Positions 47,845-48,123 of a stretch of DNA of 48,123 bases are shown here, one piece after another. Under the pieces are notes generated by a model, which did not search any database, had not been told where the DNA came from, and was given only the letters and a program-made list of their open reading frames with translations. The stretch is from Lachnospiraceae bacterium. Its GTDB lineage: Bacteria > Bacillota > Clostridia > Lachnospirales > Lachnospiraceae. The translations under genes and the position numbers were made by a program. Location: the NCBI GenBank assembly GCA_022791635.1, contig JAAVZL010000026.1, positions 1 through 48,123 on the forward strand, in the 5' to 3' direction. The stretch's first letter is position 1; every line of letters starts with the position of its first letter.

Positions 47845-48123
47845 ATGATACAACAAATATCCGACGCTGAACTGGAAATCATGAAAATCGTATGGGGGAA
47901 CCCGGAGGAGGTGACCCTGTTCCCCTATATTATGGACGGGCTGGCGGCCAGGGGCAAGCCGTGTCAGAAGAATACCCTGATTGTACTTTTGTCGAGGCTG
48001 ATGATTAAGGGCATTTTGATCGCTAATAAAATTGGCCGCCGCAACTAATATACCACGCTAGTTTCGGTAATAGAATTCCAGACAGTGCAGACTAAACATT
48101 GTCTGGATAAGATTTATTAGTGG
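47845..48123 (+). pseudogene. BlaI/MecI/CopY-family repressor gene, broken by two nonsense codons
   Basis: The first 67 residues (ISDAELEIMKIVWG, KNTLIVLLSRLM, GRRN) are a normal BlaI winged helix, but TAA at 48046-48048 stops it after RRN. Reading on in the same frame gives YTTLVS, then FQTVQTKHCLDKIY, matching the family's next segment (commonly NEYTALVS... and LDKIYEGN), until TAG at 48118-48120. Both stops fall where Glu is expected: GAA to TAA and GAG to TAG. The dimerisation domain is lost. Intact relatives are about 120-130 residues and repress beta-lactamase or copper genes. The gene leaves the window at the right edge. Confidence 0.8.

Overview
The window looks like chromosome of a Gram-positive Clostridia member, most likely a Lachnospiraceae gut anaerobe. 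That is inference from content: strong AGGAGG ribosome sites, DUF4250, DUF4317 and DUF815 proteins, a ThiT thiamine ECF component behind a TPP riboswitch, iron-containing alcohol dehydrogenases, LrgAB, and a TetM-like GTPase fused to a YacP/Rae1-type nuclease. No rRNA or tRNA gene and no CRISPR array was seen.

Layout. 1-2.7 kb: sugar ABC transporter mglA-mglC. 2.8-9.4 kb: housekeeping and small proteins (DUF4250, a membrane protein, polysaccharide deacetylase, RarA, cyclophilin, GNAT enzyme, HEAT-THUMP methyltransferase, a lipoprotein). 9.6-11.6 kb: a GntR/YtrA-type regulator with its ABC transporter, read leftward behind a clear promoter and operator. 12.1-16.8 kb: DUF815 ATPase, two paralogous membrane proteins, exonuclease III. 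17-22.6 kb: sugar kinase, argS, thiT with riboswitch, an esterase-like protein and a CPBP protease. 22.8-25.5 kb: aldehyde and alcohol dehydrogenase operon. 26-29.3 kb: an AT-richer accessory patch with a Fic protein, a HipA-like kinase without a visible antitoxin, and an HxlR regulator divergent from a radical SAM protein. 29.4-37.2 kb: the GTPase-nuclease fusion, DUF4317, GreA, flavin reductase, LysR, amino-acid symporter. 37.2-46.5 kb: a PII-like remnant, an orphan adenine methyltransferase, an SDR-lrgA-lrgB operon, an amidase with SPOR domain, a metallo-beta-lactamase fold hydrolase, butanol-type dehydrogenase, MATE pump, threonylcarbamoyl-AMP synthase. 46.5-48.1 kb: a decayed mobile region with a broken VapBC-like pair and the edge of an integrative element carrying a dead BlaI-type repressor gene.

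The most striking non-coding feature is a family of seven long hairpin elements (130-221 bp; about 2681, 9442, 11842, 19740, 22624, 25670 and 41458). Six share a conserved, slightly asymmetric core. In all of them the outer arms differ from copy to copy yet still pair almost perfectly within each copy. Four lie between convergent genes, so a terminator-like role is plausible. Two other small repeat families occur twice each.

The most striking protein is the 904-residue fusion at 29424-32138: a complete EF-G/Tet(M)-like GTPase joined to a Rae1-like NYN endonuclease. Rae1 is known to cut mRNA in the ribosomal A site, so the fusion suggests a ribosome-docking translational GTPase that carries its own mRNA nuclease.
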